Source: Candidatus Fusobacterium pullicola
Lineage (GTDB): Bacteria > Fusobacteriota > Fusobacteriia > Fusobacteriales > Fusobacteriaceae
DNA: 40,801 bases
Direction: 5' to 3'
Assembly: GCA_018883725.1 (NCBI GenBank)
Contig: JAHLFN010000083.1
Span: 1 to 40,801, forward strand
The stretch's first letter is position 1; every line of letters starts with the position of its first letter. Position numbers and translations under genes: made by a program. The notes below the pieces were generated by a model. It made no database searches. It saw nothing but the letters and a program-made list of their open reading frames with translations, and was not told where the DNA came from. This document shows positions 24,649-33,057 of this stretch, one piece after another.

Positions 24649-26589
24649 TTAAGATCTCTCTTTTGCTTTTTCTTTTTTCCCTTTGTTATTACCTACTTTT
24701 AAAGCTTCCGCTTCTTTTTTATCTTCACTCCCCTCTTTTACTTTTCTCTCTTCAGCTTTAAGAAAAATTACAGAGTTTGCTCCTATATCCACCTGAATAT
24801 GTTGAGGCCTTCCATTCCATACCTCTATAACTGGTTTATATCTCTTTCTCTTACTAAAGTTAGTTCCTCCATATTTTTCATCATCGCTGTTAAGAATCAC
24901 TCTATATATTTTATTTTCTGGAACTCCTATTCTATAACCTATTTTATTCTCTCCAGAAAAATTAAATAGCCCTATTACTTTTTCACTTCCATCTTTTGTT
25001 TTTCTTAAAAAAGATATTGTATTTCCATTATTATTTTCGTGCTCTATCCATTCAAATGTATCCCAACTATCTTCCCAAAGAGCATTCTCCTTTAAATACA
25101 GCTTATTTAGAGCCCTACAATAATCTTGTATTTTTTTATTTTCTTCACTATTCAAGAGTTGCCATTCCAATTGCTCATAGAATCTCCATTCCAATCCTTG
25201 TGCAAATTCATTCCCCATAAAATTCAGTTTTTTTCCGGGATGTAGCATCTGATATGAGTATAAAGCTCTTACATTAGCTAACTGTGCTCCAAAAAATCCT
25301 GGCATCTTATTAACTATTGATTTTTTTCCGTGAACTACCTCATCATGTGAAAGTGGTAACACATAGTTCTCTGAAAAAGCATACATAAAAGAAAACGTAA
25401 GCTTTCCATGATGATCCTTTCTATAAAGAGGATCCTCTTCAAAATATTTTAAAGTATCATTCATCCAGCCCATATTCCATTTGTTATCAAATCCCAAACC
25501 ACCATCTACTGCATGTTTTGTTACATTTGGCCAAGCTGTAGAGTCCTCTGCCATAATTAAACAATTCGGATAATCTTCATGAATTACACTGTTGAATTTC
25601 TTGAAGAAATTTACCGCTCCAAGATTTTCCTTTCCTCCATAAGCATTTGTAAGTCCATCTACATTAGGAAGATATAACATATTAGCCACAGCATCTATCC
25701 TTATTCCATCTAGATGAAATTCCTTAAACCAAAAATTCACATTAGAGATCAGAAAACTTTGAACTTCATATCTCGTTAAATCAAAGTTACAAGTTCCCCA
25801 CTCCTTATTCTCTCCTATTCTTTCATCTGCATACTCATAAGTAGCTGTTCCATCAAATCTATATAGTCCATGACTATCCTTACAGAAATGACCAGGTACC
25901 CAATCTAGAATTACCCCTATATTGTGCCTGTGCATATGATTTACAAAATACATAAAATCTTCAGGGGTTCCATATCTACTAGTTACAGAATAATATCCAG
26001 TACTTTGATATCCCCAAGAAGCATCTAAGGGATGCTCTGTTATTGGCATAATCTCAATATGAGTATAATTCATATCCTTCACATACTCACACAATTTCTC
26101 TGCAATCTCTTTATAGTTTAGAAATTCTCCATTTTCACCTTTTTTCCATGAACCTAGATGAACTTCATAAATATTCATAGGTTTATTTAAACCTGTTATT
26201 CTCTTGTTCATCCATCTAGTATCTGTCCATTTGAACTGTGGTATATCATATATAACTGAAGCTGTATTCGGTCTTAGCTCTGAATAAAAGGCATATGGAT
26301 CAGCTTTAAAAACTACATTTCCATCTGCTTGTTCAACTCTAAATTTATATAGGTCCATCTTCTTTAATCCAGATATTTTTAACTCCCAAATTCCTTCTGG
26401 ATTAATCTTCTTCATAAAGTAATTATCTCCAGTCCAATTATTAAAATCCCCTACTACTGAAATAGCTCTAGCATTAGGTGCCCACACCCTGAAGATAACT
26501 CCATCATCTTCAAAGTGTGCTCCCATATATTTATAAGCTTCTCTGCTCTCCCCTTTATGGAAGAGATATCTATCCAACTCTTTTTCCAA
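24649..26589 (-). CDS. glgB: 1,4-alpha-glucan branching enzyme
   Basis: This GH13 enzyme cuts alpha-1,4 chains and rejoins them as alpha-1,6 branches in glycogen. A CBM48 domain (about 25-105) is followed by the catalytic barrel with DWVPGHF (229-235), the nucleophile D299 (DGIRIDAV), acid E348 (MAEDS) and D416 (LSHDEVVHG), then a C-terminal beta domain. The last 34 or so residues are an unusual Lys/Glu-rich charged tail (from about 613) without counterpart in typical GlgB. The start codon is TTG, set by GGAGGGG 6 bases upstream. Length is 646 aa. It follows glgP by 28 bases. Confidence 0.96.
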   Translation of the reverse strand: MEKELDRYLFHKGESREAYKYMGAHFEDDGVIFRVWAPNARAISVVGDFNNWTGDNYFMKKINPEGIWELKISGLKKMDLYKFRVEQADGNVVFKADPYAFYSELRPNTASVIYDIPQFKWTDTRWMNKRITGLNKPMNIYEVHLGSWKKGENGEFLNYKEIAEKLCEYVKDMNYTHIEIMPITEHPLDASWGYQSTGYYSVTSRYGTPEDFMYFVNHMHRHNIGVILDWVPGHFCKDSHGLYRFDGTATYEYADERIGENKEWGTCNFDLTRYEVQSFLISNVNFWFKEFHLDGIRIDAVANMLYLPNVDGLTNAYGGKENLGAVNFFKKFNSVIHEDYPNCLIMAEDSTAWPNVTKHAVDGGLGFDNKWNMGWMNDTLKYFEEDPLYRKDHHGKLTFSFMYAFSENYVLPLSHDEVVHGKKSIVNKMPGFFGAQLANVRALYSYQMLHPGKKLNFMGNEFAQGLEWRFYEQLEWQLLNSEENKKIQDYCRALNKLYLKENALWEDSWDTFEWIEHENNNGNTISFLRKTKDGSEKVIGLFNFSGENKIGYRIGVPENKIYRVILNSDDEKYGGTNFSKRKRYKPVIEVWNGRPQHIQVDIGANSVIFLKAEERKVKEGSEDKKEAEALKVGNNKGKKEKAKERS

Positions 26590-26617
26590 TCGTTTCCCCT
26601 CCTCATATAAAAAACTC

Positions 26618-28999
26618 TTATAGTTTTACTGGAGTGATATTCCAAATCTCCTCTGCATACTCTTTTATTGTTCTATCCGATGAGAATTTTCCAGCATTAG
26701 CTATATTTTTTAACTGTTTTCTTGCCCAATCCATTCTAAAAGTATACTCTTTATTAATTATTTGTTGAGTTCTTCTATACGCTTCATAATCTTCTAATAC
26801 AAAGTATTGATCTGCCTGATGCCATGGAGCAGTCTCCATAAGTGATCTATGAATGTTGCCATAAACTCCATTTCCTAAATCACTAAATGTTCCATCTACT
26901 AGAGAATCTACAATCTTTTTAAGTCCTTCTACTGAATTATATGGAACATGAGGATCATATCCGCTATTTCTCATTTCCTCAACTTCTTTTACAGTTAAAC
27001 CAAATATATAGTTATTCTCTTTTCCAGCTTCTTCAACTATCTCTACGTTTGCTCCATCCATTGTTCCTAATGTAAGTGCTCCATTTAACATAAATTTCAT
27101 ATTTCCTGTTCCAGAAGCTTCCTTCCCTGCTGTAGATATTTGCTCAGATATATCTGCTGCTGGGAATAATTTTTGAGCTACAGAAACTCTATAGTTTTCA
27201 ACAAATACAACTTTTAACTTTGAATTTACATCTGGATCTTTATTTATCATTTGAGCTACTTCATTTATAAGTCTTATTATTCCTTTAGCTATGAAATATC
27301 CTGGGGCAGCTTTAGCACCAAATATATAAGTAACAGGTGTAAAATTCATATTTGGATTTAATTTTAACTTATTATATAACCCTATTATTTGGAATATATT
27401 TAATAGCTGTCTCTTATACTCATGTAGTCTTTTAATCTGTACATCAAATATTGAATCTGGATCTATCTCTATTCCTTGAGTTTTCTTCAAAAATTCTGCC
27501 AATTCTACCTTTTTCTCATGTTTAATATCCAAAATTCTTTTTAAAACTTTTTCATCGTCTAAATATGCCTCTAATTTTTTTAATTCACTAAGATCTGTTA
27601 TCCAAGAATCTCCTATCAACTCTGTAATTAAGTTTGCTAATTGTGGATTTGATTGTAATAACCATCTTCTTTGAGTGATACCATTTGTTTTATTTAAGAA
27701 TTTTTCTGGATATAGTTCATACCAATCTTTTAACTCTTTATTTTTTAATATCTCTGTATGAAGTGCAGCAACTCCATTTACTTTATGACTTCCATAAATA
27801 GCTAACCAAGCCATATGTATCATATTTCCGTTTATTATTCTCATTCTATTTTGTCTATTTACATCATTAGGAAATCTCTCTTCTAATAATCCTTTTAATT
27901 GATTATCTATTCCTTGAGTTATTTGATAAATTCTTGGTACTACTTGCTCATATAATCCTACCCACCATTTTTCTAGAGCTTCTGCTAATATTGTATGGTT
28001 AGTATATGCAAATGTTTTTTCTACTATGCTCCATGCTTTTTCCCAAGATATCCCCTCTATATCTACAAATATTCTCATTAATTCAGGAATTGCAATTACT
28101 GGATGTGTATCATTTAATTGAATAGCTGTAAATTCTTCAAATTTATCAAAATCATTTCCATGAACTTTCTTATATCTTTTAACTATATCTTGTAAAGAAG
28201 CAGATACAAAGAAGTATTGTTGTTTTAATCTTAATTTTTTCCCCTCATCTGTAGAGTCATTTGGATATAATACTCTTGAAATATCTTCAGCTAAAGTCTT
28301 TTGTTGAGTTGCATGTAGATAATCTTGTTGATTAAATTTTGCTAAATCTAAATCTACTAATGAATGTGCTTCCCAAAGTCTTAAAGTATTTATATTATTT
28401 GTTCCATAACCAATTATCGGCATATCATATGGTACAGCTCTAACACTTCCATCTCCAAATGCTACTATTACCTCATCATCTGGTCTCATTACTGACCATA
28501 CATCTCCATATTTTAACCAAGTTTCTGGCTTTTCTATTTGATATCCATCTCTGAACTCTTGATTAAAGATTCCATTTCTATATCTTATTCCATATCCTTT
28601 TCCTGGTAAATTAAGTGTAGCTAATGAATCTAAGAAACAAGCAGCTAGTCTTCCTAATCCTCCATTTCCTAAAGCTGAATCCTCTTCTGCATCCTCTACC
28701 TTATTGTAATCTATTCCTAACTCCTCAAATAACTCTCTTACCTCTCCTAACATTCCTAAGTTAATTAAGTTATTTCCTAAAGCTCTTCCCATTAAAAACT
28801 CAGCTGATAGATAAAAAGCTTGTTTTTGCTTCTCATAAAGCTTTCCTGTGTCATACCAGTTATCAGCTATATTCTCCATTATAGCTTGCCCTAAAGCTCT
28901 ATAGATTTCAAAATCTTTAGCTTCATTCAACTCTTTCCCAAAACTTACCTTCAAATTTTTTTCAATTTGTTTTCTTAATACCTCTTTTTCTACTCTCAT
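26618..28999 (-). CDS. glgP: Glycogen/maltodextrin phosphorylase
   Basis: This PLP enzyme of family GT35 releases glucose-1-phosphate from the ends of glycogen or maltodextrin. GNGGLGRLAACFLDS lies near residue 112, the IKRLHEYKRQLLN segment near 518, and the PLP-binding segment EASGTGNMKFMLNGALTLGT in 627-646 with K635. Length (793 aa) is standard. AGAGGT precedes the ATG. It is the third gene of the operon, after malQ by 22 bases. Having it in one transcript with the synthetic genes means that breakdown and synthesis are made together and must be balanced by enzyme control. Confidence 0.97.
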   Translation of the reverse strand: MRVEKEVLRKQIEKNLKVSFGKELNEAKDFEIYRALGQAIMENIADNWYDTGKLYEKQKQAFYLSAEFLMGRALGNNLINLGMLGEVRELFEELGIDYNKVEDAEEDSALGNGGLGRLAACFLDSLATLNLPGKGYGIRYRNGIFNQEFRDGYQIEKPETWLKYGDVWSVMRPDDEVIVAFGDGSVRAVPYDMPIIGYGTNNINTLRLWEAHSLVDLDLAKFNQQDYLHATQQKTLAEDISRVLYPNDSTDEGKKLRLKQQYFFVSASLQDIVKRYKKVHGNDFDKFEEFTAIQLNDTHPVIAIPELMRIFVDIEGISWEKAWSIVEKTFAYTNHTILAEALEKWWVGLYEQVVPRIYQITQGIDNQLKGLLEERFPNDVNRQNRMRIINGNMIHMAWLAIYGSHKVNGVAALHTEILKNKELKDWYELYPEKFLNKTNGITQRRWLLQSNPQLANLITELIGDSWITDLSELKKLEAYLDDEKVLKRILDIKHEKKVELAEFLKKTQGIEIDPDSIFDVQIKRLHEYKRQLLNIFQIIGLYNKLKLNPNMNFTPVTYIFGAKAAPGYFIAKGIIRLINEVAQMINKDPDVNSKLKVVFVENYRVSVAQKLFPAADISEQISTAGKEASGTGNMKFMLNGALTLGTMDGANVEIVEEAGKENNYIFGLTVKEVEEMRNSGYDPHVPYNSVEGLKKIVDSLVDGTFSDLGNGVYGNIHRSLMETAPWHQADQYFVLEDYEAYRRTQQIINKEYTFRMDWARKQLKNIANAGKFSSDRTIKEYAEEIWNITPVKL

Positions 29000-29021
29000 C
29001 TTTCTTACCTCTTAATATTTT

Positions 29022-30533
29022 TTATCTATTGAATGTTGTTGTTACTTCTTTTAATCTATTTTTTATATCTTCAGTTATATCTTTTTCTTTCAGTCTCCAC
29101 TTCCAATTTATTCCAACTGTTGATGGTGTATTCATTCTAGCTTCACTGCCTTGTCCTAATAGATCTTGCATCTGTATTAGAACCATATCAGCCTTCGAAC
29201 TCCACAAGGTATCTATACATCTCCACTCAATCGGATTCCAAAAATTTCTTCCCTTTTCTATCAACCATTTTTTTAGATACTCATCACATCTATTTTTTGT
29301 TTCCATATCTAATTTCTCATACCATCCAACAATAGTATCATTATCATGTGTTCCTGTATATGCTACACAATTTTCATCATATCTATGAGGTTGATAATCA
29401 TTCTCCTTCTCTCCAAAAGCAAATTCCAAAATTTTCATTCCAGGGTACTCACTTTTTCTTAATAACCTCTTGACTTGAGGTGTTAATAATCCTAAATCCT
29501 CAGCTATTATGGGAAGTTTCCCTATCTTTCTTTCTATTGTTCTAAATAACTCTATTCCGGGTCCTTTTTCCCATTTACCCTTTATGGCGGTTTTAGCTCC
29601 ATATTTTATACTCCAATATGATTCAAAGCCTCTGAAATGATCTATTCTTACTATATCATAGATTTCAAAGCAAAACTTTACTCTATCAACCCACCATTTA
29701 TAATTTTGTTTCTTTAACACTTTCCAATCGTATAGAATATTTCCCCAAAGTTGTCCTGTCTTACTGAAATAATCTGGTGGACATCCAGCAACCCTTTTTG
29801 GCGTCTTTGATTTTGTATATTGGAATATCTCTGAATTGCTCCAAGTATCTGCACTATCTGTAGCAGCAAAGATTGGTATGTCCCCTATTATCTTTATACC
29901 CTTTCCATTTGCATAATCCTTTAATTTTTTCCATTGCTTATAGAAAGTATATTGTAAAAATCTATAATATTCAAGTTTTTTTTCATTAATCACATTTTTT
30001 TCAAATTTATTTTCTATTTTGTTTTTATATATTTTACTCCATTTTTGCCATGGTAATCCATTAAAATGATCTTTTAATACCATATATAGAGCATAATTTT
30101 CCAACCAATATCTATTTTTTAATACAAATTTTCTATAATCTTCCTCTAATTCTTTATCATTTTCAATTTTTATTAAAAATTTTTCTAAAATCTCTTCTAA
30201 TAATCTTTCTTTTTCAATTTTTACCTGTCCATAATCCAAATTATCATCATAATTTAGACCTCTAAGTTTATCCAAATCACTATCTTTTATATATTCATCT
30301 CTTACAAATTCTTCCATATCTATAAAAAGATAGTTTCCAGCAAAAGCTGAATAAGATTGATATGGAGAATCTCCATATCCAGTTGGTCCCATTGGAAGTA
30401 TCTGCCATAACTTTTGTCCAGTTTCATTTAAAAAATCTACAAACTCATAGGCCTTCTTTCCAAAATCCCCTATTCCATACTCACTAGGTAATGATGATAT
30501 ATGCATCAGTATCCCACTTTTTCTTTCTCCCAT
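29022..30533 (-). CDS. malQ: 4-alpha-glucanotransferase (amylomaltase)
   Basis: This GH77 enzyme shuffles short alpha-1,4-glucans, turning maltodextrins into glucose and longer chains that the phosphorylase can use. ISSLPSEYGIGDFG opens the protein, GYGDSPYQSYSAFAGN is at 52-67, nucleophile D298 lies in VRIDHFRGF, acid E345 in AEDLG and D397 in GTHDNDT. Length (503 aa) is typical of MalQ/DPE1. GGGAGG precedes the ATG. It starts 9 bases after the TrmB-like regulator stop, so the two are surely co-transcribed. Confidence 0.97.
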   Translation of the reverse strand: MGERKSGILMHISSLPSEYGIGDFGKKAYEFVDFLNETGQKLWQILPMGPTGYGDSPYQSYSAFAGNYLFIDMEEFVRDEYIKDSDLDKLRGLNYDDNLDYGQVKIEKERLLEEILEKFLIKIENDKELEEDYRKFVLKNRYWLENYALYMVLKDHFNGLPWQKWSKIYKNKIENKFEKNVINEKKLEYYRFLQYTFYKQWKKLKDYANGKGIKIIGDIPIFAATDSADTWSNSEIFQYTKSKTPKRVAGCPPDYFSKTGQLWGNILYDWKVLKKQNYKWWVDRVKFCFEIYDIVRIDHFRGFESYWSIKYGAKTAIKGKWEKGPGIELFRTIERKIGKLPIIAEDLGLLTPQVKRLLRKSEYPGMKILEFAFGEKENDYQPHRYDENCVAYTGTHDNDTIVGWYEKLDMETKNRCDEYLKKWLIEKGRNFWNPIEWRCIDTLWSSKADMVLIQMQDLLGQGSEARMNTPSTVGINWKWRLKEKDITEDIKNRLKEVTTTFNR

Positions 30534-30542
30534 TGTTCCTCC

Positions 30543-31328
30543 CTATTTTATTAGATTCCTTTTTTCATGAAATGTATTTATTCTTATTTTTTCTTCAAAA
30601 GTATCTTCATAAATTTTAGCTAATTTTGCCATATATATATCACTATGTATATGCTCTGATATTATATTTATAAAAATCTGATTATCTGTTAATATACCAC
30701 TTACTTTATCCCCTATTTTTGTTACAATCAATCCTTTATTTAAATCGGAAACTAACATTATCCTACTTGAATTTTTGAAGCTTTCTATTTTGTTACTCTT
30801 ATGGTAGATCTCCATTCTCAATCCCATATTATCCAATTTATTAAAACAGAAGACTATTATTCTTACCCCTCTATCTATTGCAATTTTTAACTCTTCTCTT
30901 ATCTCTTCTAAATTAAAATCTGTATTTATATAAAGTTCTTTCTTGGTATTGGAAATTATATTTAATAAAGTTGTTTTTATATTTTCCTCTCCCTCTAATT
31001 TATAGAAATACTCCTTTTTATTAGTATTAGTAACTCTACTCAAATCTTTTTTTAAGTTTATAGAATTTTCAAAGTATCTCTTTTCTAACTCTTCAAATAA
31101 GAGCTCCGGATTTTTTGCCTCATACTCCTTACTACTATTTGGAATCATCAAAATATATCCATTTTTATACATATTTTCTAAAGTTTGATATATTGTAGAT
31201 TTTGATAACTCTAATTCCTTAGCCAATTTATAACCATTAGTCCTTCCTAATTTTAAAAGAGTAATATAGATAATCGCTTCTGTTTTTAGAAAACCTACCT
31301 CCATTAATCTATTTATAATTTTCTCCAC
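30543..31328 (-). CDS. TrmB-family transcriptional regulator of the glycogen operon
   Basis: Residues 1-65 form a TrmB-type winged helix (KTEAIIYITLLKLGRTNGYKLAKELELSKSTIYQTLENM region); residues about 105-225 resemble the phospholipase-D-like effector domain of TrmB proteins, which in archaea and some bacteria sense sugars such as maltose or glucose. As the first gene of malQ-glgP-glgB-glgC-glgD-glgA it is the natural candidate for control of this operon and of itself. The start is GTG with GGGGGA upstream. A strong promoter and a perfect inverted repeat lie just before it. The sugar ligand and whether it represses or activates are unknown. Length 261 aa is typical. Confidence 0.85.
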   Translation of the reverse strand: MEKIINRLMEVGFLKTEAIIYITLLKLGRTNGYKLAKELELSKSTIYQTLENMYKNGYILMIPNSSKEYEAKNPELLFEELEKRYFENSINLKKDLSRVTNTNKKEYFYKLEGEENIKTTLLNIISNTKKELYINTDFNLEEIREELKIAIDRGVRIIVFCFNKLDNMGLRMEIYHKSNKIESFKNSSRIMLVSDLNKGLIVTKIGDKVSGILTDNQIFINIISEHIHSDIYMAKLAKIYEDTFEEKIRINTFHEKRNLIK

Positions 31329-31343
31329 TTTTATCCCCCACGT

Positions 31344-31367
31344 TAGTAGTTTTTTATCGAACTACTA
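31344..31367 (-). promoter_or_regulatory. Inverted repeat in the leader of the glycogen operon (operator candidate)
   Basis: Perfect 8-base arms TAGTAGTT and AACTACTA flank an 8-base centre. The repeat sits between the predicted transcription start and the GTG of the TrmB-like gene, a fitting place for an operator that blocks transcription; it can also fold as an RNA hairpin just before the ribosome site. Confidence 0.55.
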
Positions 31368-31380
31368 TTTCTTAGCTACA

Positions 31381-31409
31381 ATTATACTCCTTATATCGTT
31401 TAATTTCAA
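31381..31409 (-). promoter_or_regulatory. Promoter of the TrmB-malQ-glg operon
   Basis: The minus strand reads TTGAAA (31404-31409), 17 bases, TATAAT (31381-31386), close to a consensus sigma-70 promoter. The predicted leader is about 45 bases. No other good promoter is seen between it and glgA, and the intergenic gaps in the operon are 9-32 bases. Confidence 0.85.
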
Positions 31410-31472
31410 GTTTATTTATATTTTTTACAAACATTTTTTTTATTTTACAATCAAAAGTATAGTCAAAATAAA

Positions 31473-31519
31473 TTTTAAAAAAAACCACATCTGATATTAA
31501 AAATATCAAATATGGTTTT
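31473..31519 (-). terminator. Intrinsic terminator after the 67-residue ORF
   Basis: Arms 31481-31498 and 31502-31519 give an 18-pair stem on the minus-strand RNA, including two G-U pairs that would be C-A mismatches on the plus strand, followed by eight T residues. This fixes its direction as minus. Confidence 0.92.
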
Positions 31520-31523
31520 TTAT

Positions 31524-31727
31524 TTAAATCAAATTCTTAAGTAATAATTCTGCCACTTTATACAGGATAAAAACTCCTATACCACAATAAGAGACTAGTA
31601 CTAATAAAGCACCTAATCTATTATCATACTCATAGTTATCCTCTAGCTCCCTATTATCTTTTATATTAAAACTTTTATTTATTTTTTCTAATTCTTCTAG
31701 CTCTAATTTTTCTTTTGCTGTTAACAT
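31524..31727 (-). CDS. Small membrane protein of unknown function (67 aa)
   Basis: I do not recognise this protein. It has a charged, probably helical N-terminal half (LTAKEKLELEELEKINKSF) and one membrane helix near residues 40-60 (GALLVLVSYCGIGVFILYKV), followed by a short tail. The ATG at 31727 is chosen because TGGAGGATA lies just before it; an in-frame ATG nine codons upstream has no ribosome site. It lies 48 bases after a 116-residue ORF and is followed at once by a terminator, so the two small genes likely share the TTGACA promoter at 32173-32178. Confidence 0.7.
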   Translation of the reverse strand: MLTAKEKLELEELEKINKSFNIKDNRELEDNYEYDNRLGALLVLVSYCGIGVFILYKVAELLLKNLI

Positions 31728-31775
31728 CTTTATCCTCCATTTTATAATTTTCATTCTCTATAAAATGAAGTTTTT

Positions 31776-32126
31776 TCAATTTAACAACACTCTTTTTCTA
31801 TCCCAAATTATAATTCCTGTTAAGCCTCGCTCCTTCTTGAAACTAAAACTCTTTTTTTCATTTTTAATACTCAGCATAACAATTGAAACTACTCCAATAA
31901 AATTTGGTATAACATCTCTCAGTTGTTCTACTATATGAGTATTATCATTTATTGAAATTTCAAAAGGAACTATCTCAGGAGAATTAGAAGCAGTATCAGC
32001 CAAAATAATAATATTTTGATTATTTCTGTGCTCAAATAAAGGTGGTAAATTTCTAGAATAAAATATATTAGTTAATACTATTGAAAATATAAAAATTAAT
32101 AATAAAGATACTTTCTTCAATCTCAT
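31776..32126 (-). CDS. Hypothetical envelope protein (116 aa)
   Basis: No family is recognised. Residues 1-24 look like a signal peptide or membrane anchor (LLLIFIFSIVLTNIF), the middle part (about 28-70) would then be extracytoplasmic, a second hydrophobic stretch lies near 73-87 (IPNFIGVVSIVMLSI), and a basic C-terminus would be cytoplasmic. GGGGGGA lies 8 bases before the ATG. It has its own TTGACA-type promoter in the gap after the ankyrin lipoprotein gene and is followed by the 67-residue ORF. The topology is inferred from hydrophobicity only. Confidence 0.65.
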   Translation of the reverse strand: MRLKKVSLLLIFIFSIVLTNIFYSRNLPPLFEHRNNQNIIILADTASNSPEIVPFEISINDNTHIVEQLRDVIPNFIGVVSIVMLSIKNEKKSFSFKKERGLTGIIIWDRKRVLLN

Positions 32127-32150
32127 TCTAGCATCCCCCCTTATTTTTAT

Positions 32151-32178
32151 ATTTTACAATCTTTTAGAATTTTGTCAA
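32151..32178 (-). promoter_or_regulatory. Promoter for the two small membrane-protein genes
   Basis: The minus strand has a perfect TTGACA (32173-32178), a 16-base spacer and TAAAAT (32151-32156), about 25 bases before the ATG of the 116-residue ORF. Confidence 0.65.
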
Positions 32179-32181
32179 TTC

Positions 32182-33057
32182 CTATTTTATTCCTTTACTA
32201 TTTAGAAACTCTAACATCTCTTGATTTTCATTATCTTTAGCTATAGAGATAGCTGAGTCTCCATATGACATATAATTAGGATTTACTCCTAACTCTAAAA
32301 GTTTCTGAACAACTGGGATAAATCCATTAGCTACAGCTCTTAAATATACCTCACCTAAAATATTTTCCTTTTCCTTATTTACTCTCTTTAGCTCATATCC
32401 CTTTATTTTCAAAAGTTCTAAAATCTTTTTATCATCATATGTATAGTAAATAGGATAATTTCCTCTTTCATCAACTTCTAAAAAATTTGCCCCTCTTTCA
32501 CTCATTCTTTCTATAAGAGCTGAATCACCATTAATTCCAGCCCAAAACAATGCATCCCAACCATTTTTATCTTTTAAATAAAAATCAACCTTTTGTGTTA
32601 CAACATATTTTGAATATGCAAGAGGTTTATTTTTTATAAAATACACTAACAATGGCTCATTTTGATTATCATAGACATTTAAGTTAGCTCCATCTTCACA
32701 CAATTTTTTTAGTGTTTCCAAACTTCTTACATAAAATATAGGAGTTTTTCCTAGTATATCCCTCTTTTCAGTATTTACTCCTCTATTTAAAAGAACTTGT
32801 ACAGAGTTTACACTATTATTCATTAATGCTACTGTTAACAAATTTCTTCCCATATCATCTTCATAATCTACTGGAAATCCATCAATCAAATATTTATTCA
32901 ATCTATAGTTATCATCCATTAAAATACTACTATAAACTTGCTCTATTGTAGGAGATGCACTCTCCTTCTTCTGAAAAAGAGTGCACCCACTAAATACTGA
33001 TACTATAACTATTAAACTTATTATTCTAAAAATATTACTCTTCATTTCTCTTTTCAT
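32182..33057 (-). CDS. Ankyrin-repeat lipoprotein
   Basis: This 291-residue protein has a lipoprotein signal peptide with the lipobox FSGC, the lipidated cysteine being residue 25. From about residue 45 to the end run roughly six or seven degenerate ankyrin repeats (for example GRNLLTVALMNNSVNSVQVL, GKTPIFYV, GWDALFWAGINGD, GDSAISIAKDNENQEMLEFL). It is therefore a membrane-tethered protein-binding scaffold facing the periplasm; the partner is unknown. Its first ATG lies 23 bases inside the end of typA, so it is likely co-transcribed with it; a second in-frame ATG four codons later is an alternative start. Confidence 0.85.
   Translation of the reverse strand: MKREMKSNIFRIISLIVIVSVFSGCTLFQKKESASPTIEQVYSSILMDDNYRLNKYLIDGFPVDYEDDMGRNLLTVALMNNSVNSVQVLLNRGVNTEKRDILGKTPIFYVRSLETLKKLCEDGANLNVYDNQNEPLLVYFIKNKPLAYSKYVVTQKVDFYLKDKNGWDALFWAGINGDSALIERMSERGANFLEVDERGNYPIYYTYDDKKILELLKIKGYELKRVNKEKENILGEVYLRAVANGFIPVVQKLLELGVNPNYMSYGDSAISIAKDNENQEMLEFLNSKGIK

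Noticed and set aside
29029-29388. A 119-codon plus-strand open frame
   Set aside because: It is antisense to the catalytic end of malQ and has no recognisable protein features.
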